Positions 63,768 to 64,000 of a stretch of DNA of 64,000 nt are shown piece by piece (position 1 is the stretch's first letter; every line of letters starts with the position of its first letter). Under the pieces are notes generated by a model, which did no database searches, was not told the origin of the DNA, and saw only the letters and a program-made list of their open reading frames with translations. The DNA lies in contig JAFZSL010000068.1 in assembly GCA_017619375.1 (NCBI GenBank), positions 1 through 64,000 on the forward strand, given 5' to 3'. Source of the stretch: Prevotella sp. Its GTDB lineage: Bacteria > Bacteroidota > Bacteroidia > Bacteroidales > Bacteroidaceae. A program made the position numbers and the translations under genes.

Positions 63768-64000
63768 TCTCCATCCATTCTTTGCGCTCTTTCTCGTCCA
63801 TTTTCTCAATGGCGTAACGCAGGGTGGTGCGGTGCATTTCGTGAGCGTGTTTCCGGAGGAATTCGCGCAGCAGGTCCATGCTGACGCGCTTGCCCATTTC
63901 GCGGAGCATCCATCCCACCGCCTTGTGCATCAAGTCGTGGGGATGATGCAGATGGAATTCGGCATAGCGGAGGCACCATGAAGGGTCGCCCTGCTGCGAA
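63760..64000 (-). CDS. DNA alkylation repair protein, AlkD-like, C-terminal part (5' end outside window)
   Basis: About 80 residues to the window edge, ending at a TAA at 63760-63762. The visible sequence is the HEAT-repeat C-terminus of the AlkD family: CLRYAEFHLHHPHDLMHKAV, GWMLREMGKRVSMDLLREFL, then HAHEMHRTTLRYAIEKMDEK and a final EKN. The family removes alkylated bases such as 7-methylguanine from DNA. The active-site Asp region should lie just upstream, outside the window or at its edge, so activity cannot be judged. Confidence 0.85.
   Translation of the reverse strand, partial: SQQGDPSWCLRYAEFHLHHPHDLMHKAVGWMLREMGKRVSMDLLREFLRKHAHEMHRTTLRYAIEKMDEKERKEWMEKN

Overview
The window looks like a chromosomal segment of a Prevotella-like member of the Bacteroidales. 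The evidence is the Bacteroidetes-type promoter (TTTG or TTG, 19-20 nt, then TAnnTTTG), the absence of Shine-Dalgarno sites, the Nudix-type AraR arabinose regulator with a sodium symporter and a secreted GH51, the GluP-type sugar transporter, secreted proteins with dockerin-like repeats, and lipoproteins with short N-terminal lipoboxes. No rRNA, tRNA, CRISPR array, transposase or phage gene was seen.

Layout. 1-3.9 kb: plus-strand secreted proteins with dockerin-like and cohesin-like domains and a small MKKTYIKP peptide. 4.0-11.2 kb: minus-strand housekeeping genes (recA, a carboxynorspermidine synthase-type dehydrogenase, a phosphate-selective-type porin, rlmD, an HD protein). 11.3-28.1 kb: a minus-strand pentose and galactose block. 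Read in transcription order it is galM, gluP, galK, then a lipoprotein mutarotase, an SSS symporter, araR, araD, araA, a four-helix-bundle gene, araB, a secreted GH51 arabinofuranosidase, tkt and rpiB. Arabinose is released, epimerised, imported, isomerised, phosphorylated, epimerised again and passed to the pentose phosphate pathway. 28.3-33.3 kb: folC, dnaJ, grpE and a YbiT-like ABC-F gene. 33.6-34.9 kb: a small outer-membrane barrel and a lipoprotein. 35.0-42.3 kb: hemicellulose enzymes (GH43, a DUF5703 protein, a sialate O-acetylesterase-type SGNH esterase, a CE1-type esterase). 42.5-46.5 kb: asd, then the VTC / DUF4956 / DUF2490 trio and a deoxyribosyltransferase-like gene. 46.5-53.3 kb: a DUF3307 membrane protein, a lipoprotein, a Ser/Thr kinase fused to a formylglycine-generating-enzyme-like domain, and two tandem WG-repeat proteins. 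53.5-58.5 kb: a LacX-type epimerase, a cellobiose 2-epimerase and a large GH51. 58.7-64 kb: an HD hydrolase, a DUF1232 remnant, a third WG-repeat protein, an ElaA-type acetyltransferase, a YqiA-type esterase, NhaD, and the end of an alkD-like gene.

The most unusual signal is non-coding. Many spacers between genes carry one short tandem array whose unit length is 7, 8, 9, 10 or 11 bp. The units are degenerate, but the register is kept almost without slippage: CTAG recurs every 9 bp through 19367-19442 and 20178-20244, CTAGG every 10 bp at 13851-13895, and CG every 8 bp at 5894-5959. CTAG is normally a rare tetranucleotide in bacteria, so these clusters stand out. Other points of interest are an ABC-F protein in which only one composite ATP site looks functional, a Gly/Pro/Gln repeat inside the esterase domain, a DUF1232 gene cut by a TAG codon, and an 11-nt motif shared upstream of the arabinose and galactose units.
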